A stretch of DNA of 37,607 nt from an uncultured bacterium (GTDB lineage: Bacteria > Desulfobacterota > Desulfobaccia > Desulfobaccales > 0-14-0-80-60-11): contig CALEAV010000034.1 in NCBI GenBank assembly GCA_937943575.1, forward strand, positions 1-37,607, read 5' to 3'. Below the pieces are notes generated by a model. It made no database searches. It was not told the origin of the DNA and saw only the letters and a list, made by a program, of their open reading frames with translations. Positions 25,893-35,005 of the stretch are shown here, piece after piece. Within the stretch, counting starts at the first letter, position 1, and the number at the start of each line of letters is the position of its first letter. A program made the position numbers and the translations under genes.

Positions 25893-28472
25893 TCAGGCTT
25901 TTTCCTCCGGCGGCACCGCGCCCTTTTCCTTTTCTTCCCGGGCCATGATCTCCTTGTACCATTCCGAGTGGTGCTTCTTGGCCCAGGAGCGGCTCACCTT
26001 ACCGTCCACCAGGGCCCGCCAGGTGCCCGGGTTGGCGATGGTGCCCAAATAAGCGTGGGCGATGACCGCAGCCACAAAGATCACCGCAAAGAAGCCGTGG
26101 ATGGTGGAGAGCAGGCAGCTCAGGCTCAGCGGCAGGCTGGTCTTGAAGATGAGCAGGATGCCGGTGACACCCATGATCAGGGTGAGGGCGGCGGTGAACC
26201 AGAGGAAGATCTTCTGGCCGGCGTTCAGCCGCCCGGCGGGCACCTCCACCTCCTTGCCGCCCAGATAGCCGCCCCGTTTGGCCAGCCATTCCCGGTCATA
26301 GGGGGCGAATCTGGCGTCCCTGGCCCACAGGGCCACCGCCACGATGCCGGCGGCCACAAAGATGAGGCCTGCCACCCAGTGGACCACCACCGCGGTGGCG
26401 GGGGTGCTGAAGAACATCCGGAGCATGGTGACGTTGTTGAAGAAGAAGATGTAGCCGGTGAAGGCAAGCAGGAAGAAGGACAGCATGCGGATGAGGTGCG
26501 TCCACCGCTCCGTGAGGTTGAAGCGCTCAATGGTCGCCGGCTCATAGGTGAAGTCGGCGCCCTTGGGCCCCTGGCCGGTGTAGTGCAGGGTGAGGCCGAA
26601 GACCAGGAGCAGGAGCAAAAGGCTCACATAAGGAGTCAGATAGGTCTGGTGGAACTGGTTGACATAGAAGACCCAGGGCTGGCAGCCGAAGAGGCGGCCG
26701 GAGCTGATGGTCACGGGTTTGCCCTCGGGGCCGAACATGTCGGTGACGATCTGCCCCTTGAACATGTGGGCCTGGGGGGAGTGGCAGTCGCCGCAGCCGT
26801 TGGCGCCCAACGCCAGGCTGGCGGGGGCGACGTTGTGGTTGATGTTGAAGCCCTCGGAGTGGCCGGCCCAGGTGGTGTCGGGGCCGCTCACCAGCTCGCC
26901 CTTCCCGTCCAGGTAATACATCATGCCGCCCTTGTGGAAAAAGGGCCTAATCTGCTGGAAGCGCTTGTTCCCTTGGAGGGTCTCCTTGAAAGCCAAGAGG
27001 GCGATCTTGATCTGCTCCGGGGTGTGGAGCTCGGGTTTCTGGGGATTTTTGGGCTTGAGCTGCTCTTTGGCCTTCTCATAGCCCTTCTTCAGCTCCCGGG
27101 CGAAGAGGGGGTAGTGAATACCGTCCTTGTCCTGGTTGGTGAAGAAGATGCTTTTGAAGCGGTTCACCGGCCAGAGCTTGCCCTTCTCATCCCGCTGGTA
27201 GGAGGGCCGCCAGGTGAATTCATCGCCGAGCTTCCCGGCCCCGGGGGCGGGGAGCATGGTGGGGTAGTTCACCATGGCGCCGGTGGTGACGTCGAAGCCC
27301 TCAAAGCCGGCCCGGTGCACCGCCGGGATGTGACAGACCTCGCAGGCCAGCTTCTCCAGGTGGTTGGGGCGGATGGAGAGGTGCTGCGGCCGGGGTGCGC
27401 CCATGTAGCCCTGGTCGTGGCAGGACTGGCAGTTTCTGAAGCCCACGTGGTCCAGGTCATCCCGCACGGTGGAGACGTTTTCATCCCCTTTGGCGAACTG
27501 GTGCTGCAGCCTGGTGATCCTGCGGGCCGGGTCCTCGATGGCGGGGTGGCAGTGGGCGCAGTTCATCCCCTGGGCGTTGTGCACATCGTGATTGACCCGG
27601 TCGTTCCAGGAGAAGCCCCGTTTCTTGACGTCGGAGATGCCGTGGCAGAAGACGCAGTTCTCCGCCGGGGGCGGATAGGAGAGATCCAGGACGATCTTGC
27701 CGTCTTCGTTGAACAGGCGCCGGTTGTAGGTCACCTTGGGCTGCTGGCCGTCCCGGACAAAGCCGCTCACCAGGCCGATGCCGGAGGCCGCGGTGCCGGC
27801 CCACTTGTAGTTGAGCATCTTGAGCTGCCGGGTGCGCTCATTGAAATTGTAGCCCGGCAGGTGGCAGAGGAGGCAGTCGGCCTCCACCACGCCAGTCTTG
27901 TCCCACTGGCTCTGGTAGTAGTCGCCGTCCAGGGTCTGGGCCAGCTGGGGCTCGGCCTTGAGGCGCTGGTCATAGCGCTTGCCGTCCCGGTCGAACTCCA
28001 GGCCGCCACCGCCGGGATGGCAGGAGCCGCAGGTGGGCAGGTTCATCCCCTGGGGGTCCCGGGGGCCCACACTGATCCACTCAAAGGTGGTGAGGTCGAT
28101 CTGGTCCGGATGCTCGTTTTTCTTTTTCGCCAACTGGCGAAACGAGGGCGGTCAGAACTTCCCCATCATGCCGTCGGACAACACCCAGGGCTTGGCCCTG
28201 CTGTAATCGTCCCGGATGCGGTCCCAGCCCTGCTGGAAGTGGAAGCCCTTGGTGATTTCATCGTAGTTGTGGCAGGCCCCGCAGGTCTGCCGGGGGCTGT
28301 AGGGCTGGTCGGCGTTCTCCCCGGTAATGGGGTTGATGATTTTGCCGTCCTCGGTTTTGAGGTGAAAGGGCACACAGGCCCGCTCCCGGGCCTGGAGCTC
28401 CGGGGGCAGAGAGAGAAGCCAGGCGGCAATGAGGGCCAGGCCGCCTCCGGAGATGATGAGCAGTCGTTTCAT
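25893..28472 (-). CDS. CbcL-like eight-haem cytochrome c / cytochrome b, with in-frame TGA (candidate selenocysteine 107)
   Basis: Read through one TGA (28152-28154), the protein has 859 residues. Signal peptide about 1-28; eight CxxCH c-haem sites at Cys64, 148, 200, 273, 305, 348, 377 and 560; then, from about 613, a membrane cytochrome b of formate dehydrogenase gamma type with ERWTHL, HGFFAVIF, HAYLG and NPGTWRALVDGKVSRSWAKKHHSEWY. This layout matches Geobacter CbcL (c-type haems plus HydC/FdnI-type b domain), a quinol oxidase of low-potential respiration. Codon 107 is TGA, in frame, followed by PPSFRQLAKKKNEHPD. The second half alone lacks a signal peptide and a Shine-Dalgarno (a TTG at 28131-28133 is the only start), so a separate cytoplasmic protein is implausible for c-haem attachment. 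Start ATG at 28472, with GAGGAGG nine bases upstream. Nonsense mutation or sequencing error remain possible. Confidence 0.72.
28113..28154 (-). promoter_or_regulatory. Candidate bacterial SECIS element after the in-frame TGA
   Basis: Just after the TGA, on the minus strand, TTTCGCC and GGCGAAA form a perfect seven-pair stem with apical loop AGTT. The loop starts 17 bases past the TGA and has a G in its second position. A lower helix CTCGT/ACGAG closes it over an A-rich 3' bulge. Stem length, loop G and the 16-base distance fit the published bacterial SECIS rules (at the lower edge for distance). Confidence 0.6.
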
Positions 28473-28680
28473 GGCGCACCGCCTCCTCATATGGCAGATG
28501 TTTTCCGACCATGCCCCTGGGCCCCCGGGCCATATGAGCAGGGAAGCCGGGGGCCCGGCTCAGGCAGCGGCGGCCAGAGAGCCGGAAACCCCCGGTGGGG
28601 GGAGCAGGATGGCAGCCCTCCCCCCGCCGTTGACCTCTCCCCTTGGGCACCCTGTCCCGGCATCGCTGCACCTTACAGGG

Positions 28681-29604
28681 TTACCCGGCCCCACCCCCTG
28701 CCCCGGGGACTCCCTTGCCCCTGAGCTCCTGCACCACCGGCGGGATGAGGTCCGACCAGCCCAGGGGCATGAAGTGGATGCCCTGGACCATGGGGGCCAT
28801 CTCCCGGGCCAGCCGCAGGGTGATCTCCAGGGCCTTGTCCTTGCGGCCCTCGGGGGGCACGCTCTCCAGCTCCCGGACAAGCCAGGTGGGCACCGTGATG
28901 CCGGAGATGTTCCGGTTGATGTAGTGGGCCATCTCCGGGGATTTGACGATGAGGAGCCCGTACATGACGGGCACCCCGAACCTTTCGGCCTTTTTGATGA
29001 AGCTCTCGAAGATGATGGGGTCGAAGACCGCCTGGGTCTGGAAGAACTGGGCGCCCTGCGCCACCTTCTTCTCCATTTTGATGAGCTGCAGGTCCAGGGG
29101 CTCGAAGCCGGGGTTGACCACCGCGCCCAGGGCCAGGTCGGTGGGCTGGGTGAGGGGGTTGCCCATCATGTCCCGGCCCTCGTTTAAGCCTCTGGCGATC
29201 TTGAGGAGCTGCACCGAGTCCACGTCGAAGACGGGCTTGGCGGAGGCATGGTCCCCCAGGCGGATGTGGTCACCGGTGAGGCAGAGGACGTTGTCGATGC
29301 CCAGGGTGCAGGCGCTCATCAGGTCGCTCTGCAGGGCGATGCGGTTGCGGTCCCGGCAGGTGAGCTGGAAGATGGGCTCCACGCCGGCCTGTTTGAGGAG
29401 CACACTGGCGGCCAGGGACCCCAGGCGCATGAGGGCGCTCTGGTTGTCGGCCACGTTCACCGCATGGACATAATCCTTGATGGCGACGGCCTCCCGGACG
29501 AAATCCGGAGGCGGCCCGCCGTTGGTCCGGCAGCAGCCCTTGACCGGCCCCACCTCGCCGGTGAAGACGAAGGTGCCCTTGGCAAAGAGTTCCGTGAGCT
29601 TCAT
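28681..29604 (-). CDS. metF: Methylenetetrahydrofolate reductase
   Basis: 307 residues, MetF TIM barrel. It reduces 5,10-methylene-THF to 5-methyl-THF with FAD. Visible segments are FTGEVGPVKG (start), NVADNQSALMRL near residue 50, PIFQLTCRDRNRIALQSDL near residue 77, NVLCLTGDH with the Thr/Gly/Asp loop near residue 105, and AQFFQTQAVFD near residue 185. It lacks the regulatory domain of eukaryotic enzymes. It overlaps metV by four bases (ATGA), the arrangement used in acetogens and sulfate reducers, where MetV and MetF form one complex for the methyl branch of the Wood-Ljungdahl pathway. It is 208 bases upstream of the cytochrome gene, same strand. Confidence 0.95.
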   Translation of the reverse strand: MKLTELFAKGTFVFTGEVGPVKGCCRTNGGPPPDFVREAVAIKDYVHAVNVADNQSALMRLGSLAASVLLKQAGVEPIFQLTCRDRNRIALQSDLMSACTLGIDNVLCLTGDHIRLGDHASAKPVFDVDSVQLLKIARGLNEGRDMMGNPLTQPTDLALGAVVNPGFEPLDLQLIKMEKKVAQGAQFFQTQAVFDPIIFESFIKKAERFGVPVMYGLLIVKSPEMAHYINRNISGITVPTWLVRELESVPPEGRKDKALEITLRLAREMAPMVQGIHFMPLGWSDLIPPVVQELRGKGVPGAGGGAG

Positions 29605-30281
29605 GAGGCCACCCTCCCTTCCTTGATGTAGAGCGTCCGGGGTTTGGCCATCTTGCTGAAGTCCTTGGGCTCCAGGAAGCGCTTCAGCTTGTCCGTCTCC
29701 CCCAGGGCCTTAAGGCGCTCGTAGATGAGGATCCAGGCGCAGTCCCGGGTGTGGTCCACTTCGCATTTGCCGGCCTCGGCGCCGCCGCAGGGGCCGTTTA
29801 AGAGGCTCTTGGCGCAGCGGGTCACCGGGCAGATGCCGCCGGTGTCGTTGAGCAGGCACTCCCCGCAGTCGGAGCACTCCTCCAGCGCCACCGCCCCGGG
29901 CACCAGGGTGTCCAGGTGGCCCACGGAGTTGCACCCCACCTTTATGGGTTTGATGAGGCCGTAGGTCTCGGTGAGGTGGCGGGTGATCTGCACCGCGCCG
30001 CCGCAGCCCAGGACCAGGAGGGCGTCGGCTTCCTCGATCTTGTCGGTGAGGGGTTGGAGGACCGGGTCGGATTTGGCCACGTTGCAGGTGCGCTCCGGGG
30101 CGGCCTGAAAGACGACCTCCTTGCCGTGTTCCTCCAGGGTCCGGGCCATCTCCGCCACTTCGTCCACCCCGCCGGTCCGGCAGACCTTGGCGCAGCCGTC
30201 GCAGCCCACCAGGGCCACCTTGCGGTAGGGCGCCAGGGCCGCCAGGACCTCCTCCAGGGGTTTTTTGATGGTACCGATCAT
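29601..30281 (-). CDS. metV: MetV-type zinc-finger partner of methylene-THF reductase
   Basis: 226 residues, cysteine-rich, of the family named methylenetetrahydrofolate reductase C-terminal domain. The N-terminal half has GCDGCAKVC (Cys27, Cys30, Cys34), TCNVAKS and LGCGGAVQ; the C-terminal half has ECSDCGECLL, CPVTRC and GPCGG, likely zinc or Fe-S ligands. MetV forms a complex with MetF in acetogens and in related anaerobes, where electrons can come from other carriers than NAD(P)H. GAGGAGA lies six bases before the ATG. It is first in the operon metV-metF, with a promoter about 105 bases upstream. Confidence 0.93.
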   Translation of the reverse strand: MIGTIKKPLEEVLAALAPYRKVALVGCDGCAKVCRTGGVDEVAEMARTLEEHGKEVVFQAAPERTCNVAKSDPVLQPLTDKIEEADALLVLGCGGAVQITRHLTETYGLIKPIKVGCNSVGHLDTLVPGAVALEECSDCGECLLNDTGGICPVTRCAKSLLNGPCGGAEAGKCEVDHTRDCAWILIYERLKALGETDKLKRFLEPKDFSKMAKPRTLYIKEGRVAS

Positions 30282-30385
30282 GGGCTTCTCCTCAGACGAT
30301 GGAATGGCTCGAGGGGCCTGGGGTCAGGGAGTCCGGCCCCCCGGACGGGCGGGGGGCGCTGCCCTCCTGCCCGGGTGCCATCGCC

Positions 30386-30394
30386 ATTATAGCA
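30386..30394 (-). promoter_or_regulatory. Extended -10 promoter of metV-metF
   Basis: On the minus strand TGCTATAAT: a consensus TATAAT (30386-30391) with the TG extension one base before it. No good -35 hexamer is visible at 16-18 bases, as usual for extended -10 promoters. The leader to the metV ATG is about 98 bases. Confidence 0.65.
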
Positions 30395-30571
30395 AAAGTT
30401 CAATTACGAAGAGCCTGGCAAAAACATTTCCACCACCGGAAGGAGTGCCCTGCTCTCCAGGCCTCCTGCCTATGAAGAAGCAAAAAGCCTGCCAGGGGGA
30501 TAAGGGCCCATGACAATTATATTTCAGTAATTTCAGTGGGTTTTCTGTATGGCCGGGAGGGATTGCGGGAA

Positions 30572-30594
30572 TTAGTGTTAACGTTTAACATTAA
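30572..30594. promoter_or_regulatory. Operator-like dyad before the sigma-54 regulator
   Basis: A near-perfect inverted repeat: TTAGTGTTAA and TTAACATTAA around CGT, ten-base arms with one mismatch and a perfect six-base core. It lies 33 bases before the regulator's ATG and overlaps a weak promoter-like pair (TTGCGG at 30563-30568, TAACAT at 30586-30591), so an autoregulatory site is plausible. In the 345-base gap (30282-30626) it and the metV promoter are the only signals I see. Confidence 0.6.
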
Positions 30595-30626
30595 GGCAAC
30601 AGATTAACGCTTTCAGGCAGGCGCCC

Positions 30627-32015
30627 ATGAAATCCCCCCTGCACCTCCCCCACCTGGACGACTACTGGGCCACCGTGCTGAACACCATGACGGACGGCCT
30701 GATGATCGTGGACCCCCGGGGCACCATCCTGGCGGTGAACCGGGCCATGGAGACCCTGACGGGCTACGCCGCGGCGGAGCTGGTGGGGCAGCCCTGCTCG
30801 ATTCTGGACTGCGACGCCTGCAGGGGCCTGAGACCCCAGAGCCCCGGCCGGCAGTGCAACCTCTTCCGCCTGGGTCAGGTGAACCGCATCCGCTGCACCC
30901 TGCGCCGCAAGGACGGCACCCCCCTCATCTTTCTCAAAAACGCCGCGGTGCTGAAAGATGCCGGCGGCCGGGTCCTGGGCGGGGTGGAGACCCTGACCGA
31001 CCTCACGGAGATCCTCAGCCGGGAGGAGGTCATCTGCCGGCTGCGGCGGGAGCTGGCCCGGGAGGACTCCTTTCACGGGCTGGTGGGACGCTCGCCTCAG
31101 ATGCTGCAGCTCTTCCGGTTGCTGCAGAATGCCGCCGCCTCGGACGCCCCGGTGCTCCTCACCGGGGAGTCCGGCACCGGCAAGGAGCTGGCCGCCGCGG
31201 CCCTGCACCGCCTGAGCCCCCGGGCCAGAGGCCCCTTCATCCGGGTGAACAGCGCCGCCCTCACCGAATCTCTGCTGGAGAGCGAGCTCTTCGGGCACGT
31301 CAGGGGGGCCTTCACCGGCGCCGACCGCACCCGGGTGGGGCGCTTCGAGGCCGCCCACGGCGGCTCCATCTTCCTGGATGAGATCGGGGACCTGCCCCTC
31401 ACCACCCAGGCCAAGCTGCTGAGGGTGCTGCAGGAGAAGACCATCGAGCGGGTGGGGGACCACCAGCCCATTGCGGTGGATGTGCGCATCATCACCGCCA
31501 CCAACCAGGATCTGGCCCGGCTCATGGCCCTGGGGCGCTTCCGGGAGGACCTCTACTACCGCATCGGCGTCATCCCCATCCCCCTGCCGCCCTTGAGGGA
31601 GCGCCGGGAGGATATCCCCCTGCTGGCCGAGACCTTCATCCGGCGGGCCGCCTTAAAGAGCGGCAAGGACATCACCGGCCTCAGCAAGGCCGCCCTGGAC
31701 AAGCTGTTGGCGTATGAGTGGCCGGGAAACGTGCGGGAGCTGATGAACGTCATCGACTACGCCTTTGTGCTCTGTCCCGGGGGCCTCATCGAGCCGGAGC
31801 ACCTGCCCCCCCACCTGGGGAGCGGCCCCGTGCCGCCCCTGCGGCCGGCAGTCCCCCGGACCCGGGAGGAGAGGCGGGAGCTGCTCCTCCAGGCCCTCCT
31901 CCGGGCCGGCGGCAAAAAGGCGGAGGCCGCCCGCCTGCTGGGGGTCAGCCGGGTGACCCTGTGGAAATGGCTGAAGGAGCAGGACCTGGCCGCCGGGGTC
32001 AGGGGAGGGAGCTGA
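30627..32015 (+). CDS. Sigma-54-dependent activator with cysteine-rich PAS domain
   Basis: 462 residues in three parts. The N-terminal PAS domain (about 10-130) carries Cys57, Cys62, Cys65 and Cys77 (C-x4-C-x2-C-x11-C), which could bind an Fe-S cluster or other metal and sense redox state. The central AAA+ domain has Walker A GESGTGKE (180-187), the sigma-54-contacting GAFTGA (227-232), Walker B FLDEIGD (249-255) and an arginine-finger region. The C-terminal Fis-type helix-turn-helix reads [20 protein letters not shown]. There is no receiver domain, so it is not a classical two-component response regulator. Targets are unknown; metV-metF lies divergently upstream, and a good sigma-54 promoter sits at 37.4 kb. 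Confidence 0.93.
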   Translation: MKSPLHLPHLDDYWATVLNTMTDGLMIVDPRGTILAVNRAMETLTGYAAAELVGQPCSILDCDACRGLRPQSPGRQCNLFRLGQVNRIRCTLRRKDGTPLIFLKNAAVLKDAGGRVLGGVETLTDLTEILSREEVICRLRRELAREDSFHGLVGRSPQMLQLFRLLQNAAASDAPVLLTGESGTGKELAAAALHRLSPRARGPFIRVNSAALTESLLESELFGHVRGAFTGADRTRVGRFEAAHGGSIFLDEIGDLPLTTQAKLLRVLQEKTIERVGDHQPIAVDVRIITATNQDLARLMALGRFREDLYYRIGVIPIPLPPLRERREDIPLLAETFIRRAALKSGKDITGLSKAALDKLLAYEWPGNVRELMNVIDYAFVLCPGGLIEPEHLPPHLGSGPVPPLRPAVPRTREERRELLLQALLRAGGKKAEAARLLGVSRVTLWKWLKEQDLAAGVRGGS

Positions 32016-32147
32016 CGAAGGACCCAGAGCGGGAGCCGGGGGGCGGTCGCCTCCGGGAGCTTGCCCCTCGTCCACTGTGGTGACCTCTGAGGGGGGAGGA
32101 ACCCCGGGGGTGGGCCGGGGGCTTGGAGAGCCCCGGCACCTTTGCCT

Positions 32148-32888
32148 TCACGGGGCGGCTTTTTTGGGCTTGGCGGTTGGTGCAGGTCTGTCGGGCTTGG
32201 CGGCCGCCGCCTGCGGAGCGGTCTCCCCGGCGGGGTTGGGGCGCACCACGGCGTAATACACGCCTTTCTGGTCCCGGCCTTCCTTCAGGGCCACCTTCTG
32301 GCCCTGCTTTTTGAGCTCCGCCAGTTTGGCCTGGGCCTGGGCCTTGTCCCGGAAACGGGCCACGGTCACCGGGGCCGGGGCGCCCTGGGGGGCGGGCCTT
32401 TCCCCCTCCTTCCCCTTTCCTTTGCCGGACCTGACGTTGGGGCGGGAATGATCCTGGCTGTTGATGAATCTGGCCTTCCTGGCCAGCTCCTCCCGCAGTT
32501 TGCGGAGCTCCTCCTCCTTCTGCTTCTGGAGGGACAGGGGATTTTTGGCGGCGGGTTTCCTGGCGGCCGCAGGGGCCGGCGAGGAGGAAGTGCCCGGGGG
32601 GGCATTGCTGACGGGAGGGGCGGGCGCAGCCGCCGGCGGGGTGATGGCCGCCACCTGGGGGGGCACCGGTGGCAGCATCGGCGCCTGGGCCACCTTGGCC
32701 GCCTCCGGCCCCATCAGCCCCCAGCGGTGGGCCATGACAAAGATATCGCCCCGGCCGGCCAAAGCCCCCAGGGCGAAGCTCATCATCATCAGCCCGGCGA
32801 TCCCCAGAAGCCCAAAGAGGATCTCCTTGACCCCCAGGCTCACCTGCCAGGCCGGTTTTTTACCCCTTTTCCCCCGCAGGTCCGCCAT
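32148..32888 (-). CDS. Membrane-anchored SPOR-like protein
   Basis: 246 residues. A short basic start is followed by one membrane helix (about residues 22-46, ILFGLLGIAGLMMMSFALGALAG). The middle is Pro/Ala-rich and then highly charged (KQKEEELRKLREELARKARF). The C-terminal region TVARFRDKAQAQAKLAELKKQGQKVALKEGRDQKGVYYAVV has the repeat of a SPOR domain, which binds denuded peptidoglycan at division sites in many proteins; a degenerate one is the best match. It lies downstream of argS on the same strand, a common order in this phylum. ATG at 32888 preferred; a GTG two codons upstream is possible. Confidence 0.7.
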   Translation of the reverse strand: MADLRGKRGKKPAWQVSLGVKEILFGLLGIAGLMMMSFALGALAGRGDIFVMAHRWGLMGPEAAKVAQAPMLPPVPPQVAAITPPAAAPAPPVSNAPPGTSSSPAPAAARKPAAKNPLSLQKQKEEELRKLREELARKARFINSQDHSRPNVRSGKGKGKEGERPAPQGAPAPVTVARFRDKAQAQAKLAELKKQGQKVALKEGRDQKGVYYAVVRPNPAGETAPQAAAAKPDRPAPTAKPKKAAP

Positions 32889-33019
32889 CTTCACCCCCCC
32901 GGCGGATAGTGAGACTGTGGCAGAGGCGTTTTTCCCACCGGGCAGGGGAAAGCCCGCAGGCCCCGCCCGCCCTCAGGCCCCGGGGCATTGAGGCCCCCGG
33001 GCCTTGGGGTGGGGGGAGA

Positions 33020-33039
33020 GGGACGGACGCCTCCGTCCC
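33020..33039. repeat. Perfect hairpin in the argS-SPOR gap
   Basis: GGGACGGA and TCCGTCCC form an eight-pair stem with loop CGCC, inside a longer GGGGGGAGA / TCTCCCCC imperfect palindrome (33011-33054). Its C-rich half resembles the start of intergenic copies B and C, so it may be a diverged copy. No T-tract. Confidence 0.45.
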
Positions 33040-33167
33040 TTCCCCGTCTCCCCCGGCATCTGCCCCGGTCCCAGATGGACCCGCCCCGGGAAGGGCAGGC
33101 CCGTCCTTTACGGCCCGCTCCACCCGGTGCGTCTTCCGGCAGCGGCCTCCCCTCCCCTGCCGGTGCG

Positions 33168-34835
33168 CTACATGCTCTCCGGCGCCGTCACCCCCAGCAG
33201 AGCCAGCCCCCGGGCCAGCACGGTCTTTACCGCCGCCACCAGCCACAGCCGGGCCCGGGAGAGCTCCCGATCCTCGGAAATGAAGCGGTGCTTATAATAG
33301 TAACTATGCAGCTGCCCGGCCAGCTCCGTCAAGTAATAAGTGAGGCGGTGGGGCTCCAGCAGCCGGGCCGCGGCCTCCACCGTCTCCGGGAAGGCGGCCA
33401 GCCTTTTCACCAGCTCCAGCTCCTCGGGCTCCTTCAAAAGGGGCCACAGGGCCGGGTCGGGTTCCGCCCCCATGAGATCCGGCGCCTCGGGCTGGCGAAA
33501 GACGCTGGCCAGCCGGGCATGGGCATACTGCACGTAATACACCGGGTTTTCGGCGTTCTGCTGCTTGGCCACCTCCAGGTCGAAGTCCAGGTGGGCGTCG
33601 GCCCGCCGGGTAAGGAAGAGGAAGCGGGCGGCGTCCTTGCCCACTTCCTCCAGCACCTCCCGCAGGGTGACGAAGGTTCCCCCCCGGGTGGTCATAGCCA
33701 CCGGCTCCCCGTGCCGGAGCAGACTCACCAGCTGCACCAGCAGGATGCGCAGGCGCTCGGAAAAACCCAGGGCCTCCGCCGCGGCCCGGAGCCGGGGCAC
33801 ATACCCGTGGTGGTCGGCGCCCCACAGGTCCACCATGAGGTCATACCCCCGGGTCGCCTTGTGCAGGTGATAGGCGATGTCCGAGGCAAAGTAGGTGGTG
33901 GCCCCGGTGCGGCGGCGCACCACCCGGTCCTTGTCATCCCCGAAGCGGCTGGCGGCGAACCACAGGGCGCCGTCCTGCTCATAGAGAAAGCCCGCCTCCT
34001 TGAGGGCGGCAAAGGCCCGCTCCACCCAGCCCTGTTCATAAAGCGAGGTCTCGCTGAACCAGGCGTCGAAGTGCACCCCGAAGTCGTCCAGGTCCTGGCG
34101 GATGCCCGCAAGGATGGCGTCTGCGGCCCAGCGCCCCAGGGCCAGGAGGTCCTCCTCCTCCGGCTCCGGCCCGGGCAGGGGATGGCCGGCCTCCCGGTAC
34201 TGCCGGGCCAGGTCGAAGATATACTCCCCCCGGTAGCCGTCTTCGGGGAACTCCAGCTCCTCGCCCAGAAGCTGCCGGAGGCGCACATACAGGGAGCGCC
34301 CCAGGGTCTGGATCTGGTTGCCCACGTCGTTGATGTAGTACTCCCGCTCCACCTGGTAGCCCACCGCGGCCAGGAGGTTGGCCAGCACGTCCCCCAGGGC
34401 GGCCCCCCGGCCGTGGCCGATGTGCAAAGGGCCGGTGGGGTTGGCGCTGACGAACTCCACCTGCACCCGGCGGCCGGCGCCAAGCTCTGCGGAGCCGTAG
34501 GTGGACCCCAGGCGGTGAATCTCCTCAATCACCTGGAACCACCAGGAGTCCCGGATAAAGAAGTTGATGAACCCGGGGCCGGCGACCTCCACCCGGGCGA
34601 GGAGGCCCTCCGGCGCCTCAAGATGCTGAATCAGCGCCTGGGCGATCTGGCGGGGGGGCTTTTTGGCCCGGGAGGCCAGCACCAGGGCCAGGTTGGCGGC
34701 CACATCGCCGTGCTCGGGGAGCTTGGGGGTCTCCAGCTCAAAAGGCGGCAGCTCCGGGAAATCCAGGGCTCCCGCCGCCTTGGCCTGCGCCGCCGCCTGG
34801 GTGAGCAGACGGCGGATGATCTCTTTCACCTGCAT
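33168..34835 (-). CDS. argS: Arginyl-tRNA synthetase
   Basis: Charges tRNA-Arg. 555 residues, class I. An N-terminal Add-1 tRNA-binding domain is followed by FVSANPTGPLHIGHGRGAALGD with the HIGH signature, the Rossmann core with WGADHHGYVPRL, the degenerate KMSKS equivalent TTRGGTFVTLREVLEEVG, and a C-terminal alpha-helical anticodon-binding domain (DALRY type). The ATG at 34835 gives the family start MQVKEIIRRLL; a TTG twelve codons upstream is in frame and has a better SD-like GGGGGAG, so the start is a little uncertain. It heads a unit with the SPOR-like gene. Confidence 0.97.
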   Translation of the reverse strand: MQVKEIIRRLLTQAAAQAKAAGALDFPELPPFELETPKLPEHGDVAANLALVLASRAKKPPRQIAQALIQHLEAPEGLLARVEVAGPGFINFFIRDSWWFQVIEEIHRLGSTYGSAELGAGRRVQVEFVSANPTGPLHIGHGRGAALGDVLANLLAAVGYQVEREYYINDVGNQIQTLGRSLYVRLRQLLGEELEFPEDGYRGEYIFDLARQYREAGHPLPGPEPEEEDLLALGRWAADAILAGIRQDLDDFGVHFDAWFSETSLYEQGWVERAFAALKEAGFLYEQDGALWFAASRFGDDKDRVVRRRTGATTYFASDIAYHLHKATRGYDLMVDLWGADHHGYVPRLRAAAEALGFSERLRILLVQLVSLLRHGEPVAMTTRGGTFVTLREVLEEVGKDAARFLFLTRRADAHLDFDLEVAKQQNAENPVYYVQYAHARLASVFRQPEAPDLMGAEPDPALWPLLKEPEELELVKRLAAFPETVEAAARLLEPHRLTYYLTELAGQLHSYYYKHRFISEDRELSRARLWLVAAVKTVLARGLALLGVTAPESM

Positions 34836-35005
34836 GGCGCGCCCGTATGCAAGGAGTCCCGGGGGGCCCAAGCCTAAGGCTCCCCCCCGGGCGGGGTCAC
34901 GAGGGAGGCAGGAGGGCCCGATTGGCCCCTCTCCTTATCCCTATGGAAAAATATTAATTTACCCGACGGCGGGGAAATGGGAAGGGCACAGAGGAAATTT
35001 TCCCC

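Noticed and set aside
25893-28133. A stand-alone cytochrome gene starting at the TTG 28131-28133
   Set aside because: No Shine-Dalgarno and no signal peptide; the TTG lies in the apical loop of the SECIS-like hairpin. The signal peptide and first haem site are in the same frame upstream.
25752-28724. A 990-residue plus-strand open frame opposite the cytochrome gene
   Set aside because: A shadow frame of high-GC DNA, rich in Gly, Ala, Val, Leu and His, with no domain; the opposite strand has eight CxxCH sites and a recognisable cytochrome b.
30415-30435. Sigma-54 promoter at TGGCA near 30416
   Set aside because: The -12 element is TTTCC and lacks the required GC.
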